In this document: one piece after another, positions 1 through 8,008 of the stretch
Numbering within the stretch: the stretch's first letter is position 1
How the letters are laid out: the number at the start of each line of letters is the position of its first letter
Source: Actinomadura terrae
Lineage (GTDB): Bacteria; Actinomycetota; Actinomycetes; Streptosporangiales; Streptosporangiaceae
DNA: 64,000 nucleotides
NCBI RefSeq assembly: GCF_022751215.1
Contig: NZ_JAICDG010000002.1
Coordinates: forward strand, 1,302,001-1,366,000
Direction of reading: 5' to 3'
The notes under the pieces: generated by a model
The model's input: the letters and a program-made list of their open reading frames with translations, nothing else
The model's database searches: none
Told to the model about the DNA's origin: nothing
Program-made: the position numbers and the translations under genes

Positions 1-12
1 GCGTGACGCGTA

Positions 13-801
13 TCAGTCGTTCCAGAAGGTGAAGAGGGAATGGCCGAGGGCGACCGCGAACTCGCCCACGCCGAGCGCGTCGGTGATGTTGTAGACGCCG
101 TCGAAGAACGCGTTGTTGATCGGCCTGATCCACAGGATCGCGATCAGGACGAGGAACGCGTAGCCGCCGTACGCGGCGGCCTGGTCGGCCCAGCGGCGCG
201 GCAGGTAGGGCTCGATGATGCCGAAGCCGTCCAGCCCCGGAATCGGCAGCAGGTTCAAGATCGCGGCGGTGACCTGGAGGAACGTCAGGAACGCGATGCC
301 CAGCCAGAAGACGCCGTGGTCCTGGTGGGCGAAGTTCTTGTAGAGCACCGCCAGCATCACCGCGAAGATCGCGTTGGACAGCGGGCCCGCCGCGGAGATC
401 AGGCTGTGCCGCAGCCTGCCCCGGATCGAGTGCCGCTCGATCCACACGGCGCCGCCCGGCAGGCCGATCCCGCCGAGCAGGATGAACACGACCGGGATCA
501 CGAAGCTGAGCAGCACGTCGGAGTACTTCAGCGGGTTCAGCGTGAGGTAGCCCTTGGCGGCGACGCTGCGGTCGCCCGACCGGTAGGCCATGTAGGCGTG
601 CCCGAACTCGTGCACCGACAGCGACAGGACCCACGCGGACAGCACGAACCCGAACAACGCGATCCGTGCGGGCTTATCGGGGTTCTCCCCGTATCGCCAG
701 GCGATCAGCCCGAACAGGACGGTCGCCCCCACGATCGCGAGGAACACCGGGCTCGGCTGGATCGCCGACCTCCCGGGCGCCGCCCCCTTCGTCATCCGCA
801 T
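13..801 (-). CDS. Site-2 protease-type M50 metalloprotease
   Basis: Membrane zinc protease of the M50 family, 262 aa. The zinc motif HEFGH lies at residues 64-68 at the end of a hydrophobic segment. The distal NLLPIPGLDG motif supplies the third metal ligand (Asp), as is usual in M50 enzymes. Four to five membrane segments are visible. It lacks PDZ and CBS domains, so it belongs to the short SREBP-like group of unknown substrate. I chose the ATG at 801 because GAGAGGGG lies about 9 nt upstream; a second ATG at 795 is possible. The stop codon is close to the window edge, so its downstream neighbour is not seen. Confidence 0.9.
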   Translation of the reverse strand: MRMTKGAAPGRSAIQPSPVFLAIVGATVLFGLIAWRYGENPDKPARIALFGFVLSAWVLSLSVHEFGHAYMAYRSGDRSVAAKGYLTLNPLKYSDVLLSFVIPVVFILLGGIGLPGGAVWIERHSIRGRLRHSLISAAGPLSNAIFAVMLAVLYKNFAHQDHGVFWLGIAFLTFLQVTAAILNLLPIPGLDGFGIIEPYLPRRWADQAAAYGGYAFLVLIAILWIRPINNAFFDGVYNITDALGVGEFAVALGHSLFTFWND

Positions 802-889
802 TCTCAAGGCCCCTCTCGCCCCGTCCGATCGCCCCTCGACGCTACCGCCTGACCCGTATGCCCCGTGTCAGTCCCCGGCGGGCCGCAGG

Positions 890-1297
890 TCAGTCCAGCG
901 TGTACTCCAGCGTCCAGGAGTGCGAGCCGTCCTCGCCGACCGTGATCGTCCCGGACCCGCGCAGGCCGGCCAGCTCGCCGGTGCCGGTCGTCGGGACGAT
1001 CTGCCAGCGCAGCCACTGGGTATCGGACGTGCCGTCCTCGCTGCCCGCGCTGTGCTGGAGGACGAACGTCCCCTCCCGCCCGTGCAGGATGCCCTGGACG
1101 TGCTCCACCGCCACGTAGGCGACCGGCCCGGCGGCGGACTCCACGGCGATCATCTCCGTCGTGCTCGTGCCCACCAGGTCGCCGTGGAAGGTCTTGCCGA
1201 TGTGCGCCCGGGACAGCTTGTTGCCGCCCTGCTCGTCATAGGGCTTCTCGCCGTCCCAGGAGGCGATGTCGAAGGTGCCGCTGGCGTGAAGGGTCAT
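890..1297 (-). CDS. DUF3224 domain protein
   Basis: A 135-aa soluble protein that matches the DUF3224 family along its whole length: an N-terminal GTFDIASWDG strand, a central HVQGILHGREGTFVLQHSA segment, and a C-terminal GSGTITVGEDGSHSW strand. The family is a small beta-barrel-like fold of unknown function, common in actinobacteria. An open frame continues upstream of 1297 but runs into an interspersed repeat with non-gene-like composition, so I start at the ATG at 1297. It stands alone, downstream of the repeat copy that follows nucS. Confidence 0.85.
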   Translation of the reverse strand: MTLHASGTFDIASWDGEKPYDEQGGNKLSRAHIGKTFHGDLVGTSTTEMIAVESAAGPVAYVAVEHVQGILHGREGTFVLQHSAGSEDGTSDTQWLRWQIVPTTGTGELAGLRGSGTITVGEDGSHSWTLEYTLD

Positions 1298-1359
1298 GCC
1301 GCCATGATGCCGGACGGCGACGACAACCCCGGCCACCTGAACAAGGCGACCCCGGCCCG

Positions 1360-1494
1360 CACGCGAGCGCGCTACCTGAGCGGTGGGGCGAAGCCGGAGG
1401 CGAGCCCCACCGCGAAGATCGCGAAGCGATCCGCGCTCGCACAAGATCGGTCGAGGGGGCGAGCCGCTAGGCGAGCCCCCTCGGGCCGAGATTG
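1360..1494 (-). repeat. Interspersed palindromic repeat, copy 1
   Basis: Copy of a ~140-bp element also found at 18315-18481 and 38053-38190, here read on the minus strand. It starts 1-2 nt after the nucS stop codon. It contains three hairpins in order: a GC-rich stem around GGGGGCTCGCC, a small ATCGC-TTC-GCGAT stem, and a long stem GGTGGGG/CCCCACC. It may act as a terminator or mRNA-stabilising element for nucS. Confidence 0.8.
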
Positions 1495-1495
1495 A

Positions 1496-2176
1496 TCAAA
1501 ATAGAGTGCCCTCGTGCTCGATGCCGCGGAGGGCGTCGTAGTCGAGGGTGACGCAGTGGATGCCGCGGTCCACCGCGAGGACGCGGGCCTGCGGTTTGAT
1601 CTCCTGCGCGGCGAAGATCCCGCGGACGGGCGCGAGGTGCGGGTCGCGGTTGAGCAGTTCGAGGTAGCGGGTGAGCTGCTCGACGCCGTCTATCTCGCCG
1701 CGCCGCTTGATCTCGACGGCGACGGTGGCGTTGCCCGCGTCCCGGCAGAGGATGTCGACCGGGCCGATGGCGGTCGGGTACTCGCGGCGGATCAGGGACC
1801 AGCCGTCCCCGAGCGTGGTGATGTGCTCGGCGAGCAGTTCCTGGAGGTGCGCCTCCACGCCGTCCTTCTGGAGGCCGGGGTCCAGGCCGAGTTCGTGGCT
1901 GGTGTCGTGCAGGACCTCCTCGATGGTGAGGATGAGCCGTTCGCCCGACTTGCCGTGCGTGACCGTCCAGCGGGCGATGGCGCCGTTCTCCTCGAACGGC
2001 TCCTCGCGCAGCGAGCACGGCGGGTTCATCCAGTTGAGGGGCTTGAAGGCGCGGTCGTCGGCGTGGATGCTCACGCTTCCGTCCGCCTTGATCAGGATGA
2101 GCCTGGGGGCCATGGGGAGGTGGGCGGTGAGCTTTCCGGCGTAGTCCACGCTGCACCGGGCGATTACGAGACGCAC
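1496..2176 (-). CDS. nucS: Endonuclease NucS (EndoMS)
   Basis: Mismatch-specific endonuclease that substitutes for MutS/MutL repair in most actinobacteria, acting with the sliding clamp. The protein is 226 aa, the usual length. It starts [16 protein letters not shown], typical of the family N-terminal DNA-binding domain. The C-terminal RecB-like nuclease domain shows GPVDILCRD and [13 protein letters not shown], which carry the catalytic Asp, Glu and Lys. I take the GTG at 2176, matching the family N-terminus. TAAGGT sits 8 nt before it and may be a -10 box of a leaderless mRNA as well as a weak Shine-Dalgarno. The repeat at 1360-1494 follows its stop. Confidence 0.93.
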   Translation of the reverse strand: MRLVIARCSVDYAGKLTAHLPMAPRLILIKADGSVSIHADDRAFKPLNWMNPPCSLREEPFEENGAIARWTVTHGKSGERLILTIEEVLHDTSHELGLDPGLQKDGVEAHLQELLAEHITTLGDGWSLIRREYPTAIGPVDILCRDAGNATVAVEIKRRGEIDGVEQLTRYLELLNRDPHLAPVRGIFAAQEIKPQARVLAVDRGIHCVTLDYDALRGIEHEGTLF

Positions 2177-2382
2177 GCTGCCCCACCTTAGTGACGCCGC
2201 CGACCGCACGCGTCCCAACCGCCGACGCCGACGTCCTAGGTGCTGTTGGCGCCGCTGTGACCTGCGTAAGTACGGCTAAGGCGGTGAATCTAGGGCGTCG
2301 TCCTCATGTGCCGGCACCCCCCTTAGGACGAGTCTGTACTTACCGGGCCGGAACCAGCGGCCCGAAGACGGAGGGGTAGGCC

Positions 2383-2616
2383 GTGATCCACCACGACATC
2401 ATGAGTTCGGTCGCGCGGGAGCGGGTGCGCGACCTGCGCGCGGAGGCGGCCGCCGGACGCAGGGCCGGGATCGTCCGCCGGGCCCGCGCGTTCTGGGAGG
2501 AGCGCGCCACGGTCCTGGCGGCGCGCCCGGCCCGGCGGCGGGTGTCCGCGGGCGGCCCCCGCAGCGCCGCGCAGGGACGCTGCGTCCCGAGCCGGGGCAC
2601 CGTCCAGGCGCGCTGA
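2383..2616 (+). CDS. Small conserved actinobacterial hypothetical protein
   Basis: A 77-aa Arg- and Ala-rich protein starting at GTG 2383 with GGAGGGG about 7 nt upstream. The N-terminal stretch MIHHDIMSSVARERVRDLR resembles short actinomycete proteins that begin with a His-containing turn followed by an amphipathic helix rich in Arg, Glu and Ala. Function is unknown and no catalytic motif is visible. It converges on the LLM oxidoreductase gene with only 15 bp between them. A regulatory-looking 200-bp region precedes it. Supported mainly by the ribosome site and composition. Confidence 0.55.
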   Translation: MIHHDIMSSVARERVRDLRAEAAAGRRAGIVRRARAFWEERATVLAARPARRRVSAGGPRSAAQGRCVPSRGTVQAR

Positions 2617-2631
2617 CGGCGGGCACATCGA

Positions 2632-3618
2632 TCAGGGGAGGGAGGTCCGGACCTTGGGGAGCACTTCGGCGCCGAGGCGGGCGATGTTGTCCAGCGTGGC
2701 GCGGTGGGAGCCGGCCGCCTCGACGAGCAGCAGCAGGTGCCGGACGCCGGTGCGGTCGGCGGTCGTGACGAGCGACTCCACGCAGTCGTCCGGCGAGCCG
2801 ACCGGATGCAGGTCGCACATGCGGCGCGTGTAGGCGACGGGGTCGCGGGGCGGGCGGGGGCGGTCGTCGACGGGGACGTAGCCGTCCAGCCCGGGGCCGA
2901 GCCAGCGCGGCATCTCCGCGAGCAGGGTCGCGACGGCCTCCTCGCGGGTGTCGGCGACCTGCGCGACATGGGTCGAGACGTGGGGGGCGTCCGGCAGGCC
3001 GTGGCGGGCGACGGCGGCGGCCTTCTCCTCGTCGCCGACGTGCATGCCGAGCAGCATCGGCAGGCCGCGTTCGGCCGCGATCCTCTCGGACGCGGCGGAC
3101 GTGCACGCCACCACCACCGGCGGAGGAACCGCCGCACGCGGCACGACCGGCACCTCGCGGAACCGGAAGTGCTCGCCGTGCCAGGCGAGCCGGTCCGAGC
3201 GCAGCCAGGTCAGGAGCAGATCGAGGGATTCGGCGAAACCGGTCTCGTACCGGGGCAGGCCGGTGCCGAAGACCTCCAGGTCGCGCCAGGGGCCGCCGCG
3301 TCCGACACCGAGCCGGAACCGGCCGCCCGACAGCAGCGACAGCAGCGCCGCCTGCTCGGCGAGCGCGACCGGGTGCTGGTTGGACAGGACGCTGACGGCC
3401 GTCCCGACGTGGACGCGGCGGGTCAGCGCCAGCAGGTGCCCGGCGAGGACGGTCGCCGACGGGACGACCCCGTAGGACATGAAGTGGTGTTCGGCGAGCC
3501 ACACGTCGTCGAACCCGGCGTGCTCGGCGGCGACGGCGGCCTCGACGGTGCGGGCGAGGGCGGCGGCGTCGTCCTGGTGGGGGAATCGGGCGGCGAGGAG
3601 GAAGATTCCGAAGCGCAC
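2632..3618 (-). CDS. LLM class flavin-dependent oxidoreductase
   Basis: Bacterial luciferase-like monooxygenase, 328 aa, expected to be an F420- or FMNH2-dependent TIM barrel. Family signatures are FDDVWLAEHHF near residue 40, RVHVGTAVSVLSNQHPVALAEQ near 85, and GRFRLGVGRGGPW near 115. The substrate cannot be told from sequence. I chose the GTG at 3618 because AGGAGA lies about 6 nt upstream; an ATG seven codons earlier has no such site. It is divergent from the 3-hydroxyacyl-CoA dehydrogenase gene, with a 56-bp gap that must hold both promoters. Confidence 0.88.
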   Translation of the reverse strand: MRFGIFLLAARFPHQDDAAALARTVEAAVAAEHAGFDDVWLAEHHFMSYGVVPSATVLAGHLLALTRRVHVGTAVSVLSNQHPVALAEQAALLSLLSGGRFRLGVGRGGPWRDLEVFGTGLPRYETGFAESLDLLLTWLRSDRLAWHGEHFRFREVPVVPRAAVPPPVVVACTSAASERIAAERGLPMLLGMHVGDEEKAAAVARHGLPDAPHVSTHVAQVADTREEAVATLLAEMPRWLGPGLDGYVPVDDRPRPPRDPVAYTRRMCDLHPVGSPDDCVESLVTTADRTGVRHLLLLVEAAGSHRATLDNIARLGAEVLPKVRTSLP

Positions 3619-3674
3619 ATCTCCTCTCGTACCCGGCATGGGCGGGGGGCGTGCGCTCTGCGAGACTGCCGTTC

Positions 3675-5234
3675 ATGACTGGGACGTTCAGCAGGGTCGG
3701 GGTCGTCGGGCTGGGCACGATGGGCGCGGGCATCGCGGAGGTGCTGGCGCGCGGCGGCCTGCCGGTCGTCGGCGTCGAGGTGGACGCGGACGCGCTGGAG
3801 CGGGGACGCGGGCACCTGGAGCGCTCGACGGGACGCGCGGTCAAGCGCGGCAGGCTGACCGAGGAGGCCCGGCAGGAGATCCTGGGCCGCGTCACGCTGT
3901 CGGTCGACTTCGCCGACCTCGGCGACTGCGACCTGGTCGTCGAGGCCGTCCCGGAGCGGCTCGACCTGAAGCACCGCGTGTTCGCCCGGCTGGACGGGGT
4001 GTGCCGCGACGACGCCGTGCTCGCGTCCAACACCTCGTCGCTGTCGGTCACCGACATCGCGGTCGCGACCGGGCGTCCCGCGAAGGTCGTCGGGGTGCAC
4101 TTCTTCAACCCGGCGCCGGTCATGAAGCTGGTCGAGGTCATCCGGACGGTGCTCACCGAGCCCGAGGCGGTGGAGCGCGTCGCCGCGCTCGCCCGGGACC
4201 TCGGCAAGACGCCGGTGACGATCGGCGACCGCGCCGGGTTCGTCGCGAACCGGCTGCTGTTCGGGTACCTGAACCAGGCCGCGCACATGCTGGAGTCCGG
4301 GCACGCGACCCGCGACGACATCGACACCGCCATGAAGGACGGCGCGGGCCTGCCGATGGGCCCGTTCACGCTCATGGACCTGATCGGCCTCGACACCTGC
4401 CTCCAGGTGCTGGAGGCGATCTACGCCGAGACCCGCGACCGCCGCCACGCGCCCGCGCCGGTGCTGCGCGAGCTGGTGACCGCCGGGCTGCTCGGACGCA
4501 AGACCGGGCGCGGCTTCTACGACGGGCAGGAGGCGGCCGCCGAGGAGCCCGCCGACGCCGCGCCGACGCCCACCGTCGGCGTGCTCGGCACCGGCCCGCT
4601 CGCCGACGCGTTCGCCGCCCATTGCGACAGCGCGGGCGCCCAGGTCAGGACCGCCGAGGCCGACCTCGGCGAGTGCGATCTGATCATCGAGTGCGCGCAG
4701 GACGCGGCGGCCGGGCAGGCCCTGCTCGCCACCGCAGCCGAGGCCGCCAAGGACGGCGCCGTGCTCGCCACCGCCTCGGGGCCGGTGATCGCGCGCGCCA
4801 TGGCGACGGGACGTCCCGGCGACGTCGTCGGACTGCACCTGCCCGAGGCCGGCGGCGCGCTCGCCGAGATCGCCGCCACGGCTGCGACCGGGCCCGGCGT
4901 CGCCGACCGGGCCGCCGGGCTGGCGCGGCGGATCGGCCTGACCCCCGTCCGCTGCGGCGACCGCGCCGGGTTCATCGTGGACGCGCTGCGCTTCCCCTAC
5001 CTCAACGACGCCGCGACGATGCTCGGCGCCGGATACGCGGACGCCGACGCGATCGACGCGGCGATGACGCTCGGCTGCGGGTACCCGTCCGGGCCGGTCG
5101 CCGATCTCGACCGGCTCGGGCTCGACCGGGCGGTCACCGTCCTGCGCGCGCTGTACGACGAGACCCGCGACCCGGCGTTCGCCCCGGCGCCGCTGCTCGC
5201 GGCGCACCGCGCCGCCGGCCGCCCGCTCCGCTGA
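3675..5234 (+). CDS. 3-hydroxyacyl-CoA dehydrogenase, two-copy fusion
   Basis: A 519-aa protein made of two 3-hydroxyacyl-CoA dehydrogenase halves. The first half has a full Rossmann motif GLGTMGAGIA, the SNTSSLSVT active-site region, GVHFFNPAPVMKLVEV (catalytic His), and the C-terminal DRAGFVANR dimer domain. The second half repeats the plan from about residue 300: GVLGTGPLADAFA, a shortened middle lacking the HFFNP His motif (GLHLPEAGGAL instead), then DRAGFIVDALRFPYLND. The second copy has therefore probably lost catalysis while keeping the dimerisation fold. Likely role is NAD-dependent oxidation of 3-hydroxyacyl-CoA in fatty acid or butyryl-CoA metabolism. Confidence 0.9.
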   Translation: MTGTFSRVGVVGLGTMGAGIAEVLARGGLPVVGVEVDADALERGRGHLERSTGRAVKRGRLTEEARQEILGRVTLSVDFADLGDCDLVVEAVPERLDLKHRVFARLDGVCRDDAVLASNTSSLSVTDIAVATGRPAKVVGVHFFNPAPVMKLVEVIRTVLTEPEAVERVAALARDLGKTPVTIGDRAGFVANRLLFGYLNQAAHMLESGHATRDDIDTAMKDGAGLPMGPFTLMDLIGLDTCLQVLEAIYAETRDRRHAPAPVLRELVTAGLLGRKTGRGFYDGQEAAAEEPADAAPTPTVGVLGTGPLADAFAAHCDSAGAQVRTAEADLGECDLIIECAQDAAAGQALLATAAEAAKDGAVLATASGPVIARAMATGRPGDVVGLHLPEAGGALAEIAATAATGPGVADRAAGLARRIGLTPVRCGDRAGFIVDALRFPYLNDAATMLGAGYADADAIDAAMTLGCGYPSGPVADLDRLGLDRAVTVLRALYDETRDPAFAPAPLLAAHRAAGRPLR

Positions 5235-5278
5235 CCGCGCGCGTTCCGTTCGCGCATCCGGCCCCTATCCTGACAATC

Positions 5279-5590
5279 ATGAGCCCCCGCAAGAACCGCC
5301 GCGCCGTCTCGGGCCCCCGCCCGCGACCCGGCGGCTGGGCCGAGGCGTCAGAGGACGGCCCGGACGGCTCCTGGGTCGTCCGGATGATCGCGGGGGCGAA
5401 CGCGACGAAGCCGTACCGGTGCCCCGGATGCGACCAGGAGATCCCGCCGGGCGTCGCGCACGTCGTGGCGTGGCCCGCCGACGGGCGCGGCGGCGCCGAC
5501 GACCGGCGGCACTGGCACCGGCCGTGCTGGCAGGCACGGGGCCGCCGCGCGCCGCGCGTCCGGCGGTCGAGGGACGCGCCGCGCTACTGA
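5279..5590 (+). CDS. Conserved hypothetical protein with CxxC zinc-type motif
   Basis: A 103-aa basic protein. The core YRCPGCDQEIPPGVAHVVAW plus a later HWHRPCW gives two CxxC-like and His/Cys pairs that could bind one zinc ion. Family members are widespread in actinobacteria and are sometimes labelled ATP/GTP-binding, but no P-loop is present here. The ATG at 5279 lies exactly 7 nt after TATCCT (5266-5271), the arrangement expected for a leaderless transcript. The alpha/beta hydrolase gene follows 53 bp downstream and may be cotranscribed. Confidence 0.75.
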   Translation: MSPRKNRRAVSGPRPRPGGWAEASEDGPDGSWVVRMIAGANATKPYRCPGCDQEIPPGVAHVVAWPADGRGGADDRRHWHRPCWQARGRRAPRVRRSRDAPRY

Positions 5591-5643
5591 GGGCACGCCA
5601 CTGAAGCCGCGGTACCGAGGCCACGGCACTGAAGAGGAGAACG

Positions 5644-6360
5644 ATGGGGGACATCAGGGCGTCGAGCGTGCTTCCGGCGCGGCGCGAGGACATCACCCTG
5701 CACACCGCCGACGGGCTGGAGCTCGTCGGCGAGCTGGCGCTGCCGCCGGAGCGGCCGCCGGTCGCGACGCTGGTCTGCCTGCATCCGCTGCCGACCGCCG
5801 AGGGCATGATGGACAGCCACGTCCTGCGCAAGGCGTCCTACCGGCTGCCCGCGCTCGCCGACCTCGCCGTCCTCCGGTTCAACACGCGGGGGACGACCTC
5901 GGCGCGCGGTACAAGCGAGGGCGAGTTCGGCGAGGGCGAGACCGAGCGGTACGACGTCGCGGCGGCGCTGGAGTACACCGAGTACCACGACCTGCCCCGG
6001 CCCTGGCTGCTCGGCTGGTCGTTCGGTACCGAGCTGGCCCTCAAGTGGGGGCGCGACCCGCTGGTCGAGGGCGCGATCCTGCTGTCCCCGCCGCTGCACC
6101 GCGCCACCGACGCCGACCTGGACGCGTGGGGCGCCGACGGGCGTCCGGTGGTCGCGCTCATCCCCGAGTTCGACGACTACCTGCGTCCGGACGAGGCGCG
6201 CGAGCGGTTCAAGCGCGTCCCGCAGGCGGAGGTCGTCGCGGTCGAGAACGCCAAGCACCTGTGGGTGGGGGAGCCCTACGTCCGGAGGGTGCTGAACGAG
6301 ATCGTCCAGCGGGTCGCGCCGGACGCCCACCCCCTGCCCACCACGTGGGACGGCCCCTGA
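5644..6360 (+). CDS. Alpha/beta hydrolase
   Basis: A 238-aa serine hydrolase of the alpha/beta fold. The nucleophile elbow is GWSFG (Ser near residue 125), the oxyanion strand region is LVCLHPLPTAEGMMDS, and a candidate catalytic His sits in VENAKHLWVGEPY near the C-terminus; the acid is probably the Asp in IPEFDDYLRPDEA. No signal peptide is seen, so it is cytoplasmic. The family includes esterases and serine aminopeptidase-like enzymes; substrate is unknown. AAGAGGAGAACG precedes the ATG, a good ribosome site. It converges with the AI-2E permease gene, with 10 bp between stops. Confidence 0.85.
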   Translation: MGDIRASSVLPARREDITLHTADGLELVGELALPPERPPVATLVCLHPLPTAEGMMDSHVLRKASYRLPALADLAVLRFNTRGTTSARGTSEGEFGEGETERYDVAAALEYTEYHDLPRPWLLGWSFGTELALKWGRDPLVEGAILLSPPLHRATDADLDAWGADGRPVVALIPEFDDYLRPDEARERFKRVPQAEVVAVENAKHLWVGEPYVRRVLNEIVQRVAPDAHPLPTTWDGP

Positions 6361-6370
6361 CCGCCCCCGT

Positions 6371-7834
6371 CTACAGCGTCTCCTGCCGGGGCATGAGCAC
6401 CTCGCGGATGATCAGGGAGATCGCGGCGGCGGTCGGGATCGCCAGCAGCGCGCCGACCACGCCGAGCAGCGCCGCGCCGATGAGCGCCGCCACGATCGTC
6501 ACCGCGGGCTGGACGTCCACCGTGCGCTTCATCACGCGCGGGTAGATGAGGTAGTTCTCCACCTGCTGGTAGATCACGTAGAAGGCGATGCAGATCGAGC
6601 CGTCGGTGACCGTCCCGGTGAGGAAGGCGACCAGGCACACCACGATCGCGCCGACCGTGGCGCCGACCAGCGGGATCAGGTCGGTGACCGCGACGATCAG
6701 CGCCAGCGCGAGCGCGTACTTCACGCCCATGATCTCAAGGAAGATGTAGGACGACAGGCCCGCGATGAACGCGATCGTGAACTGGCCCGCGACGTACCCG
6801 CCGATGCGGTCGAGGATCTCGTCGCCGAGCAGCGCGACCCGCGCCCGCCGCGAGCGCGGCGCCAGCTGGTAGAAGAACGTCTTGATCTGCGGCAGCGAGC
6901 TCAGGAAGTACAGCGTCAGGATCAGGATCGTGATCGTCTGGAAGACGCCGTTGATCGCGACCTTGCCGATCCCGGTGGCGGTGTCGGTGAGGCCGTCCTG
7001 GAAGCCCTTGCTGTTGACGGCCTTCTGCGCGCGGTCGAGCAGCCCGTAGCGCTTGTCCCACTCGGCGAGGCGCTTGTTGTGCTGGAGCTGCGTGACGTAG
7101 TCGGGGATGTTCTTGCGCAGCTCCGTGACCTGCTCGGACACCGGCTGGACGAGCGAGGCGACGAACCCCGCGAAGAACGCGATCACGCCCAGGAACACCG
7201 TGCCGACCGCGAAGCCGCGCGGCAGCCCGAGCCGCCGCAGCCGCTCCACCGCCGGGTTCAGCCCGACCGCGAGGAACATCGCCACCACGATCATCACGAT
7301 CACGGACTTGGCGTTCGTGGCGGCCTTCACCAGCATCCAGGCGGTGATCACGCCGAGCGCGGCGGTGAACCCGAAGACGAACGGGTGCGAGCGGCCGAGC
7401 GGCTCGCCGGGCCGTCCGAACGGGAACCGGTGGTCGACGCCCGCCTCGCGGCGCCGCTGCTCGATGTCGTGCGCGGGGTCGGGCGCGCCCGGCTCGGGCT
7501 TGACGGGCTTGGCGGCGTCCTCCTCGCGGGGCCGCTCCACCGGCCCGCCGGTCGCCGGATCGCGCTCGCCGAACGGTTTGTCGGCCTTCTCCGGATCGAG
7601 CGCGCCGCTCGGCATCTTCGCCTCCTCGGCGGGACGGTCCGGACCGTCCTCGGCGCCCTCGTCCCCGCCGGAGCCGCCCTCAGCGGCCCCGCCCTCGGGG
7701 ATCTCGTCCTCGGGCGCGTCGTCGGTGGCGGTGCCGGTGCCGGTGTCGGCGGGCGGGGACGGTGCGGGGACCGCGCGGCGGCCTTCGCCGGAGGCCGCCG
7801 CCGGGCGGTCCTCGTGGGGGGTCTCGTCGGGCAC
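6371..7834 (-). CDS. AI-2E family transporter
   Basis: Integral membrane protein of the AI-2E/PerM family, 487 aa. The first ~150 residues are an acidic, low-complexity tail rich in Asp, Glu, Pro and Ala, unusual for the family. The permease core follows: HPFVFGFTAALGVITAWML, a second pair of helices, a soluble domain, then FIAGLSSYIFLEIMG and the C-terminal LIPLVGATVGAIVVCLV helices typical of the family. Substrate is unknown; AI-2 export is only one assigned role. I chose GTG 7834 over the ATG at 7897 because GGAAGAG lies about 9 nt upstream. Confidence 0.85.
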   Translation of the reverse strand: MPDETPHEDRPAAASGEGRRAVPAPSPPADTGTGTATDDAPEDEIPEGGAAEGGSGGDEGAEDGPDRPAEEAKMPSGALDPEKADKPFGERDPATGGPVERPREEDAAKPVKPEPGAPDPAHDIEQRRREAGVDHRFPFGRPGEPLGRSHPFVFGFTAALGVITAWMLVKAATNAKSVIVMIVVAMFLAVGLNPAVERLRRLGLPRGFAVGTVFLGVIAFFAGFVASLVQPVSEQVTELRKNIPDYVTQLQHNKRLAEWDKRYGLLDRAQKAVNSKGFQDGLTDTATGIGKVAINGVFQTITILILTLYFLSSLPQIKTFFYQLAPRSRRARVALLGDEILDRIGGYVAGQFTIAFIAGLSSYIFLEIMGVKYALALALIVAVTDLIPLVGATVGAIVVCLVAFLTGTVTDGSICIAFYVIYQQVENYLIYPRVMKRTVDVQPAVTIVAALIGAALLGVVGALLAIPTAAAISLIIREVLMPRQETL

Positions 7835-7916
7835 GCCGATCTCTCTTCCTCTTCCGTCCTGCCATCCGCCGGGCGTGTGGCCTGGGCCGAAGGCCACCTC
7901 ACATCGGGTAGATGAC

Positions 7917-7953
7917 GGAAAGCCTAGAGGCAGTTCACGCCTCTAGGCTTTCC
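7917..7953 (-). terminator. Hairpin terminator after the coiled-coil gene
   Basis: Perfect inverted repeat with 15-bp arms (GGAAAGCCTAGAGGC and its complement) and a 7-nt loop, 56 bp past the stop of the coiled-coil gene on the minus strand. No strong T-run follows, as is common for high-GC actinobacterial terminators. It also separates that gene from the AI-2E permease gene. Confidence 0.8.
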
Positions 7954-8008
7954 GATCACACGGCTTACCCGGTCGCGGCCGGTCAGGTGCCGGTGGGCAC
8001 CCCGGTCG

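Noticed and set aside
1298..1444. Longer N-terminus for the DUF3224 protein
   Set aside because: The extension translates the interspersed repeat into Arg-rich sequence; the internal ATG matches the family start.
2191..2379. Plus-strand 62-codon frame upstream of the 77-residue gene
   Set aside because: No ribosome site, no conserved motif, and it crosses the inverted repeats; treated as intergenic.
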